Assembly: GCA_963971305.1 (NCBI GenBank) | Contig: OZ020306.1 | Coordinates: 35,361,512 to 35,425,511 of the forward strand | DNA length: 64,000 nucleotides | Reading direction: 5' to 3' | From: Arcuatula senhousia | Taxonomy: Eukaryota; Mollusca; Bivalvia; Mytilida; Mytilidae | Shown here: piece by piece, positions 45,942 to 56,294 of the stretch | Layout of the letters: every line of letters begins with the position of its first letter | Position numbering within the stretch: the stretch's first letter is position 1 | Made by a program: the position numbers and the translations under genes | The notes under the pieces: model-generated | The model's input: the letters and a program-made list of their open reading frames with translations, nothing else | Told to the model about the DNA's origin: nothing | Databases searched by the model: none

Positions 45942-48900
45942 GTAGATACTTAGTAACAGTGGTCTGTCCATTCTATATAATTTTAATAATATGAGGCAGA
46001 TTTTTTACCTGTGAGGCTCCTGAAGTTTAAACCTATCTAGAATTATTTTAATATGAGGCAGGTAAAACCTGTTACACTCCCGAAGTTTTAATTAGTTTAA
46101 TTTTTTTGGTCCGAAAATAAAAACAAACTAGCTTTTCTTGTGGGTTATGTGAGCATTTAATGACGTCTAAATTTTACAAAGATAAAAACGTTAAAAAGAT
46201 GCCGAAAGTTCGGGAAAACAAGCGCGTGCTATACCGGACGTTGAAGGAAAATTCATCTCATAGTACAACTAAAATATTGACATTTCTACCATTATCGCTC
46301 CCTTTCCGGAGCGTATAAGCATAAATAATTGTTGAAAATGTATATAATGTGATGTCTATTCTAAAAAATATATTTTGAAAATAAAAACAAACTAGCTTTT
46401 CTCGTGGGTCACATATGAACTTGATAACGTTTGAAATTTTCAAAGCAAAAAGCATTAAAATGACGCCGAAAGTTTGGGAAAGCAAGCTTGATTTACCTGA
46501 TGTTGAAGGAAAATTCAGCCATAGTACAACTAAAATATTGACATTTCTACCATAATATGCAACAAGTTTAACCCAAAGACCTGTAAAATAAATAGATTTG
46601 CAACTTGTTAATTGTCCAGTATTTAGGTAAAAATATCACTAGTTTATGAATGAGAGTTTGTTTATTTTTATAACTACTTTTTTGCCTCTCTATGGAATTA
46701 ATCAGAATAAATTGCACGAAACAGAGAAAAGATTTAGGAATATCTGTGTAAAAAATGGTTGAGGAATAAACTTTTTGTGACAATTTATAGTGAAAACTTA
46801 ATGAAAATTTTGTAAAATATAATGTATTTTCATGAAAACTAGGGTAGTATTGGCTTTTTTTATACTTCTCAAAAGTGCAAATGGTTTTAAAAGTTATTTT
46901 AACCATGGATGTATAATCTCAAAACATTTAAGAATGGCTGTAAAAAAAAATCATGTAAAAATCTTTTATGGTTTTTGAGATATTACAGTTTAAAGTTGAA
47001 TATTTCAAATTGTTTATTTTGTACGAAATCTCGTTTATATGCAAGAGATATTGTGAGATTCCACCAATTTGCAAATCTATTTAATATTCAGGTCTATGGT
47101 TTAACCTTATAGCTTTTCATGTTGGTCACACACATGTTAAGATATATAAAATTTCAAAATAAAAGTGCATTAAAAGGCTTCATAGAGAGCATTTAAAAGG
47201 GACATACATTTTTGTAAGTCCCCTTTACTGGTAGCAAATCCCCAAATGTATTTGTATGAAGTCATACAATTTTGCAGAAGTCAAATGACTCCCATAATTA
47301 GTACTGGCAGTTGTAAAATCGTTGTATTCATTAAAACTCTGTTTTTAGTTCTAATACTTTAATACAACTCCCAAATATTAAACAACATTATATATATAAA
47401 ACAATGATTAACATAACTTACCAGACACACCTATTGTTGTAATAACATCTATCATCAGAACACATGTTTAACCTTTAACTAAAAGTATGAATGAAACTAG
47501 CTTATTGCTTCTTTTTACATTTTCAACAACAAGCATATTCTTAGAGATGTAACAAAGAGAGCTAACTGATTTGCAGTTTTAGACAAATATCCAGCATTGT
47601 CCAGTATAAAAATGTTCTGTATTTCTTAATTTAAAATCTTTTTTTCTACAGACTTAACATGATTGTTAAAATATATCCTTCAATATTCTGTTTATATCTG
47701 AAATATTTTTAAGAGAAAATCTGGTATTATTTTTTATTAATATTGATGTGTTTGTGCCAATAAAATATTATTATATTATTAATACATTTCCTCTGATATA
47801 TTTCAATCCCTGAAGACATGGAAGAGGGTCAGTAGGACCTTTTTCAGGTACAGCGGGAAAGGCTTATTAATTGGCTGGAAATTCAGGATTTTTAGGTAGC
47901 AGGATAGGGGAATGGTCATTCATGTCACCGGGAAAACAGGATTTGGTATTTATTTTTACGGGAATGCTGGACCCACCCTCATGGAAGACATTTATCAAAA
48001 TATGGTTGTTCCTAATATATATTACTTCAACATGTTTTTAGTAACAGCTTGAATTATAGATTCATAAATACAATGTTGGTCTTAATTGTATTGAATATCT
48101 ACAAGCTATCACACTACCGGTAATTGAATAATAAACATACTGTAGTAAGGATATATTGTACATGTATCTTGAATAATCTTTATTCTTTATTTACTTGCAG
48201 GAAGAAACATGATTTTGAATGGCATACCCAAAGTACACCTGTATGTATCTTGTAATATTATGTTTATACAAATTTAAATCAAAATTACAACAGAGTTTAG
48301 GCAGTACATTTTGCTATGTCTATTCAATAGACATCAGAGTAACTCTACCCAAAAGATTGAAAATACCAAACACTTTATAAATATGAAGAGCATTGAATAA
48401 AACCTAAATATACTGAAATGCAATCTAAATCATGATTAAGTTGCAAATGAAGCGAAGGAGCACTAACAACACATTCCAAGACAAAATCAGTAAACATAAA
48501 AAACAACACACAAAAATGTGCAGCATAACAATTAATACACGCTGTGAATGCCAGAATTCCATACATACATGTACTAAGTTTTTATCATATATTTTTAGCT
48601 ATTTCCAACAGCAAAGACTACAACCTTGAAATCATCAACACAAAGGAAGGGGCATAGTCAAGGAGCTATGAGACGAGCTCATCAAGTCAGCCAAGTTTTA
48701 TATGGTTATATAACACAGATTGTTAACAGTGGTGAACTGTGTCCAAAAATAGCAGATTTATCAGTGGAAATAACAGAGGTTAGTTGTCTACAGATAAATA
48801 TCGGATTCAAACAATATTAAATTCTAATTGCTATTATTTTGCAGACACAAAACCATTCTGTTATTACTTTATCATATATTTCCTAAATATATCCACTAAA

Positions 48901-50423
48901 GGGACTTTTTTTAAACTATATGTCAAAACATTAATTAGTTGATCTCCTTTAAAAAAAATTTTTAACAAACATGACCACCATAGCTAAAATAGAACATAAG
49001 GTAAAATCACATCCAAAGGTTTATTAACGGATAGAATGAATCTTAAAAATCTTAGACTTGAATAAGTAATACATGTACCATAAAAGTTACTGTTTAAACA
49101 GGGTTTTGGTCATCTTTAAGTACAAATTTTCAAGTTTTATAAAAAGCATCTGTGTATTGTAGAAACGAAAGAATAAAGTTTTCATTTGATTTTAAAGCCT
49201 TGTCATATAGTAAGGATGGAGTTTTTCATCATTTAAGGCTTACAATTCTGGCTCCTTGGAGGCTCAGGTTGTATATTTACATCATTAATATTCTTCATTT
49301 GATCATTTTATTTCAGGTGGTAATATTACATGTACCTGATTTTTCAGCCTTACATATTTACTGGATGCCAACTGGGACAGATCAAGATCATGAAATTAAC
49401 ACATTACTGAAAAGAAACCAAAATAGGCTGAGGTACATGTACTTGTTTATTTTTGATTTTTCTATTATTATTTTTTTAATACATGTATATCCATTTTATT
49501 GAAATTAAATGGCTAAAATTTGTCAACATCTTAAGATATCATGTATCTATGATTAATTAAAAAATGACACAGCCTCTTGATATTTGGCATGTAGCTTCCT
49601 CCTATAGTGCCATATGGTGTAAAGCTATCTTATAGCTGAAACTCATCTACTTCCTGTTAAACAAATATTTTAAGACGCAGGCAACATGTGTCTTCCATGG
49701 AGGACCATTATTCTGTTAAGAAATAAACTCTCAAATACTTTTTTTCATATTGTGATTAAATTTTCTATTTTTAGAACAATTCTGACATCTTACCGTGCAA
49801 TTGCTAAAATACCTGAAATTACCATCAAACCAGACCTCAAAGCCTCAGAAATGATCAAAGTTGCCAAGTTATTAGAATCAGCGGATTATGGAACAGATGA
49901 AAACCAGACAGAAAACCAAGAAGAGAATCAACCTGAAAAGATTGGCGAAACAGAGGATAAAATCATTGAAAGAATTCCATCAATATTTGACACTGGGGTG
50001 ACTGAGGTCGTTCATTTTGAATCGGATGGAAACACAAATTTTGACATAGACAAAAGTGAAAATATTAACAGGGAAAATATTACAAACTTAACTTTGTCTA
50101 TTGATAAGGAGAAGGCTCAAGCTATTCAGGCCATTAAACAAGAGTTCAGAAACAACATTTTTCAGTTAGATCACTCAAAACTCCTGGATCAAGTATTGAT
50201 TTCAGGTAAAAGCGCTAAATCATCAAGTCAAGTACGAGATTCAGTTTCTGAGTGGGATCCATCTTTGCTAAAGAAACTTCCATCAGCAAGAAAACATATT
50301 GAGAGAAAGAAAATTGAAAAATATATGAGCAGAATGGAAAGATACGTGGATAACGAGGATGAGGCAGAAGACTATTTTGATGATTTTGTGTATGAATATG
50401 AATCTACTTCTAAAAGTGACTAA
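45796..50423 (+). CDS. RBFA: Mitochondrial ribosome-binding factor A, 5 exons, 376 aa
   Basis: RBFA is a KH-like RNA-binding assembly factor of the mitochondrial small ribosomal subunit. Exons: 45796-45941, 48201-48240, 48599-48778, 49317-49432, 49775-50423. All are GT-AG with matching phases; the total is 1131 nt. The N-terminus (MAKSLLSFRAKTLLTYSLVR) is basic, hydroxylated and without acids, a good mitochondrial targeting peptide, and is why this Met was preferred over in-frame Mets at 45649 and 45679. The KH-like core spans about residues 75-190: HQVSQVLYGYITQIVNSGEL, LSVEITEV, VPDFSALHIYWMP, LKRNQNRLRTIL, and IPEITIKPD with the helix after it. This matches human RBFA (343 aa). The rest of the last exon is an acidic, poorly conserved C-terminal extension ending in a D/E-rich tail. 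AATAAA signals at 50476 and 50483 follow the stop by about 55 bp. Confidence 0.92.
45960..46080. repeat. Tandem duplication of ~75 bp in RBFA intron 1
   Basis: TAATATGAGGCAGATTTTTTACCTG..GCTCCTGAAGTTT is repeated as TTAATATGAGGCAGGTAAAACCTG..ACTCCCGAAGTTT. Confidence 0.65.
46112..46556. repeat. Two ~180-bp direct repeats, ~264-bp period
   Basis: GAAAATAAAAACAAACTAGC begins both copies (about 46112 and 46376), and AGTACAACTAAAATATTGAC with CATTTCTACCAT ends both (about 46290 and 46556). CGTATAAGC separates them. Lies in RBFA intron 1. Confidence 0.8.
46566..47103. repeat. ~540-bp unit with ~35-bp inverted ends
   Basis: GTTTAACCCAAAGACCTG..TAGATTTG near 46566-46601 is mirrored with a few changes by CAAATCTATTTAATATTCAG..GGTTTAACC near 47069-47103. 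It lies in RBFA intron 1. A worn MITE is the likely reading; no target duplication was found. Confidence 0.5.
47110..48200. other. RBFA intron 1, right part
   Basis: AT-rich intronic sequence. I see no exon, repeat array or element end in it. Confidence 0.5.
48201..48240 (+). CDS. RBFA: RBFA exon 2 (40 nt)
   Basis: A micro-sized exon encoding RKKHDFEWHTQSTP between a TTGCAG acceptor and a GTATGT donor. It joins exon 1 in phase 2 and leaves in phase 0. Confidence 0.85.
48599..48778 (+). CDS. RBFA: RBFA exon 3, start of KH-like core
   Basis: A 180-nt exon beginning LFPTAKTTTLKSSTQRKGHS after a TTTTTAG acceptor and ending CPKIADLSVEITE at a GTTAGT donor, phase 0. A second AG at 48611 was rejected because its frame hits a stop. 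Confidence 0.9.
49317..49432 (+). CDS. RBFA: RBFA exon 4, KH-like core
   Basis: A 116-nt exon encoding VVILHVPDFSALHIYWMPTG and the helix LLKRNQNRLR. PDFSA..YW is the family signature strand. TTTCAG acceptor, GTACAT donor, phase 2. Confidence 0.92.
49560..49680 (-). repeat. E-family fragment in RBFA intron 4
   Basis: AGCCTCTTGATATTTGGCAT, GTAGCTTC, TATGGTGTAAAGC and CTACTTCCTGTT match the reverse complement of the E monomer at 57650-58330. Confidence 0.7.
49775..50423 (+). CDS. RBFA: RBFA exon 5 (terminal)
   Basis: A 649-nt exon. It opens with TILTSYRAIAKIPEITIKPD and LKASEMIKVAKLLESADYGT, the end of the KH-like fold. About 190 residues of acidic and charged sequence follow, with no recognised domain, ending FDDFVYEYESTSKSD and TAA. 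Confidence 0.92.
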
Positions 50424-50475
50424 ATATTGATGAACCTTATATATATCATAATATTTTGAACTTTTTTAGAATTGA

Positions 50476-50488
50476 AATAAAAAATAAA
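50476..50488 (+). promoter_or_regulatory. RBFA polyadenylation signals
   Basis: Two AATAAA hexamers (50476-50481 and 50483-50488) lie 53-65 bp past the RBFA stop. Confidence 0.6.
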
Positions 50489-50489
50489 T

Positions 50490-52521
50490 GTCTTTTACCA
50501 TCATTTTCTAATATTTATACTGAAACATTACAGCAGATCAACCTAAAGTTTGTTTGGTTAAGGGGATACGTTACGTTAAAAACGACGTTATCGGTTAAGT
50601 TTACGTGTGAAACAGAAAAATGTCTTTTTTTGAATTGAAACGCAACATCAATTTTACTTGAACAGCATTGAACTTTAACGCTATTGTTTATCTTTGATGT
50701 AAATTCATGAAAAAAGATGGTCCATGACCTATGACAAAATATATATCACTGTTTAGAGAAAGATTTGGACTTTCTTGTGTTAGTTTTTGGTCGAAATGTA
50801 ATGAAAAAAATTGTTTTAATAGATGGAGAATAACAAAATTTTGAAAATATTTGATCTCTTTCCATTACTTCTATACAAATTTCCCGCCAAAAACGATAAT
50901 TTCAAAGTGAAATAATTTGAAAATTCGACCCATGACCCCCTATTTCAAATAAATATTTCAATGTGTCATATTACCTTTTATTATGCAAATTTGTTTTGAA
51001 AAGTAAGATGGTTGACCAAAGTAACTTATCCCCTTAAAAAAACTTTTTTATTATCTCTGAGTCCAACAGAGTAGGGGAGGGGATATAGCATTTGGTCCGT
51101 TCGTATCTTTGTACATATGCATAGGCAGCAATTTTGACAAAAAATAGCAAAAAATTTAGACACAGACGATAAACTTTAAACAGACACCAAAAAAACCCTC
51201 CAGACCTTAATTTGATAATTGGATTTGATGACAGGTAGAGTGAGCAATTCAACAAATAATTTTTTTGCATTTGATAACTGGAATCAGGTAAAATAGCCAC
51301 AATGACAATTTCTAGGTTTTATATCAACAGGTATAATGATATCAGATATTTTTTGTGCCAAAGTAAATATTTTTTCGCCTTAATAATAAAAATTTCGCCA
51401 AATGCACAAATGGCACATACCAGCAGAAACCCTGAATAACTTGTGTTTATGTATTACAAAAGTTGAAACTAAAGTATGTTGAAACTTATACAATCCAATC
51501 TGAGGTTTGTAAAGAGTAGACACTCATTTTCAAGGTCAAGTGAGAAAGAAGCAGACAATATACACCATTACCTGTGTGCACAGTTTCATTCACCTAGTCT
51601 ATAGATCTTTACCACACTATCATAATCATTGAAATCTCAAGTCCCTCGGCCAGAATTTCCATGTAAAGGTCAAATGATGGGAATGTAGCTATGCTAATAT
51701 GGTTCAATGGCAAACATCAGCTTAACAGCATAAAACTCAATAAAGTTAATAAAATAGTTTATTTTAAACAAGGAAACATGTATTCAAAACAATAAATTAC
51801 AGCCTTAGCTTGCTTTGCATATAAGTTCAGATTTCCAGAATAAAGCTTATTATGGACCAAGCTCAAGGAAAATTCACATCTAGACTACCAATTATGCTGT
51901 TAATTTTTTTACATATTTATAACATTTTCTCAATTTATAAGTTGTTTTATGTCTAATTCTGTGATGTATTTATACATGTAATATGAAGATTCATAAAAAT
52001 CCAATACATTTTCAAGTATCTAAGTACTTAAGAAGTACACCTGGTTGATGTAGAAATCCCAGACACGAAAGAATGTCCCAAAAAGGACAGATCATAAAAC
52101 ATTTATAATATTTCAAAGCAGTTCAAGATAATAAGAATAAGCCATTAAAAATATTTATGCTTTACACTGTAGTTTATACATTTCTGCAACAAGTAAGCTT
52201 GTCTCTAGAATTTTTCATAAATAAAAAAGACATATTAAACAGGGAAAATATTTTTAGAACAGACAAAATTAAAATTCAATTCTGTTATAGAATATAAGAA
52301 ACCAGACATGATACGAAATAACAATTTCAAGATTCCTGTAAGGCTGACAAGATGAAAATAAGTTTTAAGTTAAAGTTATATTACTAGCATGTTTAATAAA
52401 CTTGCATGTTAAATCAATGTTTCATTATCACAGTAAGATTAATGTAGGTTCAATTGAGCTAGCTTTTAGTATAGCCTAATAAAAGTATTGTTTTTGCATT
52501 AACTTTTTCCCAACTGGTTTA
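50490..52521. other. RBFA-CENP-T intergenic region (convergent)
   Basis: The stretch lies between the two 3' ends. 51040-51110 has TCTGAGTCCAACAGA with GTAGGGGAGGGG, reverse complement ending GATAATAAAAAA, which may be a worn end of a similar element family. 51530-51740 keeps a C-like fragment (CAATTCC..AAGGTCAAATGATGGGAATG). Nothing else was recognised. Confidence 0.4.
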
Positions 52522-52642
52522 TCACAGAGGAGTAACTTTACTGTTAGCTCTAGCTATTGGTATCAGTTCTTCTCTAAGTTCCAATGGTAGATGGTTCTCG
52601 ACTAAAACATTCAAAGGTGTTTTGTCTGTAATAAAACCTTGT
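52522..52642 (-). CDS. CENPT: CENP-T last exon
   Basis: A 121-nt exon encoding QGFITDKTPLNVLVENHLPL, ELREELIPIARANSKVTPL and TGA (52524-52522). It is a close match to the end of vertebrate CENP-T. Confidence 0.88.
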
Positions 52643-54240
52643 CTGAAAAAGAAGATTAAAAATCAAAACTAGTAAAGAACAACATCATTAAGATCCAGAA
52701 TTTATAAATTAATAAAAAAAGTTCTTTCAAGACAAGAAACCTGTGAGCCAATGCTCACTAGTTGTACCCCAGCTTTTGGAACTCTCCTTGTGTTAAAACC
52801 TGAATAGGTGTGACAGAACTATGGAACAACAGAAACAGAAATATGGATGAAGCTGGGCTATAATTTTTAAGGGAGTTTGGGGGGGGGGGGGCTAAAAATT
52901 TGATTTATAATTTTTCCAAACTTTAATAGTAAATAGACATTAGTATAAGCTTTGAAAATATACAATAAAAAAAATTGGTCATGGTGCTTATTTTAGAAAT
53001 AACTGGGGTTCAATCTTTAAGAAATTAAAATAGATTATATAGGAAAAATCTTCCAAATGCATTTATTTTTAAAACTATACAAATTTGTGTCATTAACCAT
53101 TATAAGATATACTTTTGATTTCTGAAAATAAAAACATGGGGTCACAGTACTTCTTTTCCAGATATTTAAGAAAAACAAGTTTTTCCAATATTTTCCTCCC
53201 AATTATCTCCCCTGAAATGTGATTTTTGTTTAAAGAAAAAGCTTAATATCTTTCTAAGTGTTTATCTTGTAATTTTTTCATAGATAGAATAAAATAAAGA
53301 AATAAATTCACATCATTTAAGCGATAACAAGTCATTTAAATTGAAATATAGGCTTTAAGTTTGCAAGGTGACTGAAAAAGGTGCTCCGTTTTAGACTTGG
53401 GGCATCCATAACATTTTTTTTCGCATCAGATTTCTCAGCTTCTATCAATTGTAGTATTGGAGATTTGGTATACAGCTTCAAGTAATCATTGTGGAATATA
53501 TTTCTGTCTGCAGGGGTTCAAATTAACATTTGAGAGCAAAAAATCCAGGACTTTTTGAAGTTCTAGTTGGAAAGTCCACCAGATGTTATTATAAAGTCCT
53601 AATAGGAGTTACTGTAATTATATGCAGATCCAGGACTGTTGTTAATAAAATTTCACAGGACCTGAATAAAAAATTGAAGTTCCCAGACCTCTGCCTAGTG
53701 CTTATTTGAACCCCTGGTCTGTTACTTACCTATTTCCTGTTATAAGCAGACTTAAAAATTTTGCTGCTTGGCAGGAGACCCAAGAATTCCATTCTTTTAA
53801 AAAGTTATCCTACAGTTTCTTATGTAAATATGTCAGATATTTTTTTACCGTTTTGCAGATATTACACATACTTTTTGAGAGTACTTAATTAATTAGTATA
53901 TTTCTGATACCATAAAGCGAGTAATTTAGGAGGATGTAATAATTGGCTATTTTATACAAGATTAGTACATGGATCACATAACCTTATTTATTCTGTAAAT
54001 GAACCGCAAAAATGAATTTGAGCAAATTTATTTTGAAGGGTTCTTGCTTTACATAAACATACACCAAAATTATCCGCTAAATGGTATCAAAGAATCCATA
54101 ATCTCTGTGAATTTCTCTGTTTTTAACTAACAAACCTTTTCATCATTAATTCCACATCTGATTCATCAATAGTCTTTCTACCAGCATGCAAGGCAAAAGC
54201 TTCAAGACTCTTAAATGTGTTCTCAAAATATGTATCTGTG
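52522..54240 (-). CDS. CENPT: CENP-T C-terminal half of histone fold, last two exons
   Basis: CENP-T is the inner-kinetochore histone-fold protein that pairs with CENP-W and links CENP-A chromatin to the Ndc80 complex. Exons 54240-54136 and 52642-52522 join in phase 2 (donor GTTTGT, acceptor TTTTTCAG) to encode TDTYFENTFKSLEAFALHAG, RKTIDESDVELMMKRQGFIT and DKTPLNVLVENHLPLELREE, then LIPIARANSKVTPL and TGA. AGRKT, ELMMKRQG and LVE.HLPLE..ELLIP are the diagnostic blocks of helices 2-3 and the C-terminal extension in vertebrate CENP-T. The exon carrying helix 1 and the long N-terminal tail was not found. It may be divergent, upstream of the window, or hidden in the 54.3-59.6 kb transposon nest. 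Confidence 0.85.
52732..52868 (+). mobile_element. K-family mini-element
   Basis: ACAAGAAACCT, hairpin GTGAGCCAATGCTCAC, TACCCCAGC, then ACAGAAACAGAAATATGGATG and GCTGGGCTATAAT. It is the same plan in ~137 bp. A 10-G run follows at 52880-52890. Confidence 0.55.
53511..53716. mobile_element. 206-bp hAT-like MITE
   Basis: Starts CAGGGGTTCAAATTAAC and ends TATTTGAACCCCTG, with GTCTG on both sides (53506-53510, 53717-53721). It lies in the intron between the two CENP-T exons. Confidence 0.8.
54136..54240 (-). CDS. CENPT: CENP-T penultimate exon
   Basis: A 105-nt exon covering histone-fold helix 2 and the AGRKTIDESDVELMMK loop/helix 3. ATAACAG acceptor. It needs an upstream exon ending in phase 2. 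Confidence 0.85.
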
Positions 54241-56294
54241 CTGTTATAAATAGAAAAGTCAAAAATATTAAACAGTTAATAAAAAATGTTAAAACATTTA
54301 TCAAAATTATGGAAAAAACCTATAGATTTGGTTTTTTAAGCTCACCTGGCCAAAGGCCATTTGAGGTATTGCCATAACTTGGTGTCAGTAGTCGTCTGTA
54401 AACTTTTTCAAACGTTAACTTTTCCGATGCCATAAGTCCAATTGCAACCAAACTTGGTACAGTTGTTTAGTGGCATTATGTGTACAAATCTGTTGTTTTT
54501 TTATTCATAAAAAAAATATGACCGTCGTGGCTAAAAATAGAACATAGGGGTCAAATTACAGTTTTTTGCAAATAGCTCAAAAACGGTGACAGATATCAAA
54601 ATTCTGGCAGGTGATAAAAGTGTTCAGCACCTCAAGATCTACATGCCCTGAAATTTTCAAGAAGATCCAACAACCAATGTAGGAATAATTGCCCTTTTTC
54701 TGGATTTTTTTTTCTCAATTATTTAGCCCTATATCTTGAAAACTATACAAGATATTTCAAAAATTAAAATTGCATATCATTAAGCACATCAAGATCTACA
54801 TTACATGTAATTAGGTCAAAGCTGTAGGACCATTTCTTTTAGGAGTTATTGCCCTTAAAGCGACAAAATTTACCATTTTTCATTACTTTTCCAATGGAAT
54901 TTCAAAGATTAACTTGTCTGACAATGTAAGACCAACTGCATCTAAACTTGGCACACTTGTCAAATAGCATATTTGCTATATTTCTATTGTTAGGATTTTT
55001 GATTCGTCAAAAAAAACATGATTGCCATGGCTAAAAATAGAACATAGGGGTGAATAGCATTTTTTTGCTAATAACTCAACAAGAGGCTCCCAGGAGCCTG
55101 AATCGCTCACCTGGTCTTGATGTCAACCGTATGAAGAACTTTGTAGAGCTGAATAAGCTGAACATTTAAGCAAGAAACAGCTTTTTTCTATCTGCAATAA
55201 TTTCATTCTGTAGGCCAAAAACACCTTTTTTTGCCTTTAAGGGGCTGTAACCCCTATAAGGGGTTATCTAACAACTTGGACTCTATGAAGACTTTTGTAG
55301 AGCTTAATGAGCTGAATATTTAAGCAAGCAACAGCTTTTCTCTATTTGCAATAATTTTCATTCTATAGGCCAAAAACACTTTTTTCTGCCTTTAAGGGGC
55401 TGTAACCCCTATAAGGGGTCATCTGACAACTTGGACCCTATGGAGACTTTTGTAGAGCTAAATGAACTAAACATTTAAGCAAGCAACAGCTTTTCTCTAT
55501 CTGCAATAGTTTTCATTTTATAAGCCAAAAACACTATTTTTTGCCTTTAAGGGCCTGTAACCCCTATAAGGGGTCATATGACAACTTTGACCTTATGAAG
55601 ACTTTTGTAGAGCTAAATGAGTTGAACATTTAAGCAAGCAACAGCTTTTCTCTGTCTACAATAGTTTTCATCCTACAGGCCAAAAACACTATTTTTCGCC
55701 TTTAAGGGGCTGTAACCCCTATAAGGGGTCATCTGACAACTTCGACCCTATAATAACATTTGTAGAGCTAATTGAGCTGAACATTTAAGCAAGCAACAGC
55801 TTCTCTCTATCTGCAATAGTTTTCATTCTATGGGTCAAAAACACTATTTTTTGCCTTTAAGGGGCTGTAACCCCTAAAAGGGGTCATCTGACAACTTCAA
55901 CCTTATGGAGACTTTTGTAGAGCTAAATGAGCTGAACATTTAAGCAAGCAACAGCTTTTCTCTATCTGCAATAGTTTTCATTCTACAGGCCAAAAACACT
56001 ATTTTTCGCCTTTAAGGGGCTATAACCCCTATAAAGGATCACCTGACAACTTCGACCCTATAAACACTTTTGTAGAGCTAATTGAGCTGAACATTTAAGC
56101 AAGCAACAGCTTCTCTCTATCTGTAGAAGTTTTCATTTTAGAAGCCCAAAACATGAAAAAATGCTATTTTTCACTTTTAAGGGGCCGTAACTCCTATAAG
56201 GGGTCATCTGACGACTTGGATTTAGTAAAGACTTATGTGGAGCTTTTGATGCTGAAGCAGTAGCGTGGCATCAGATTTCATCTATCTCTTATAC

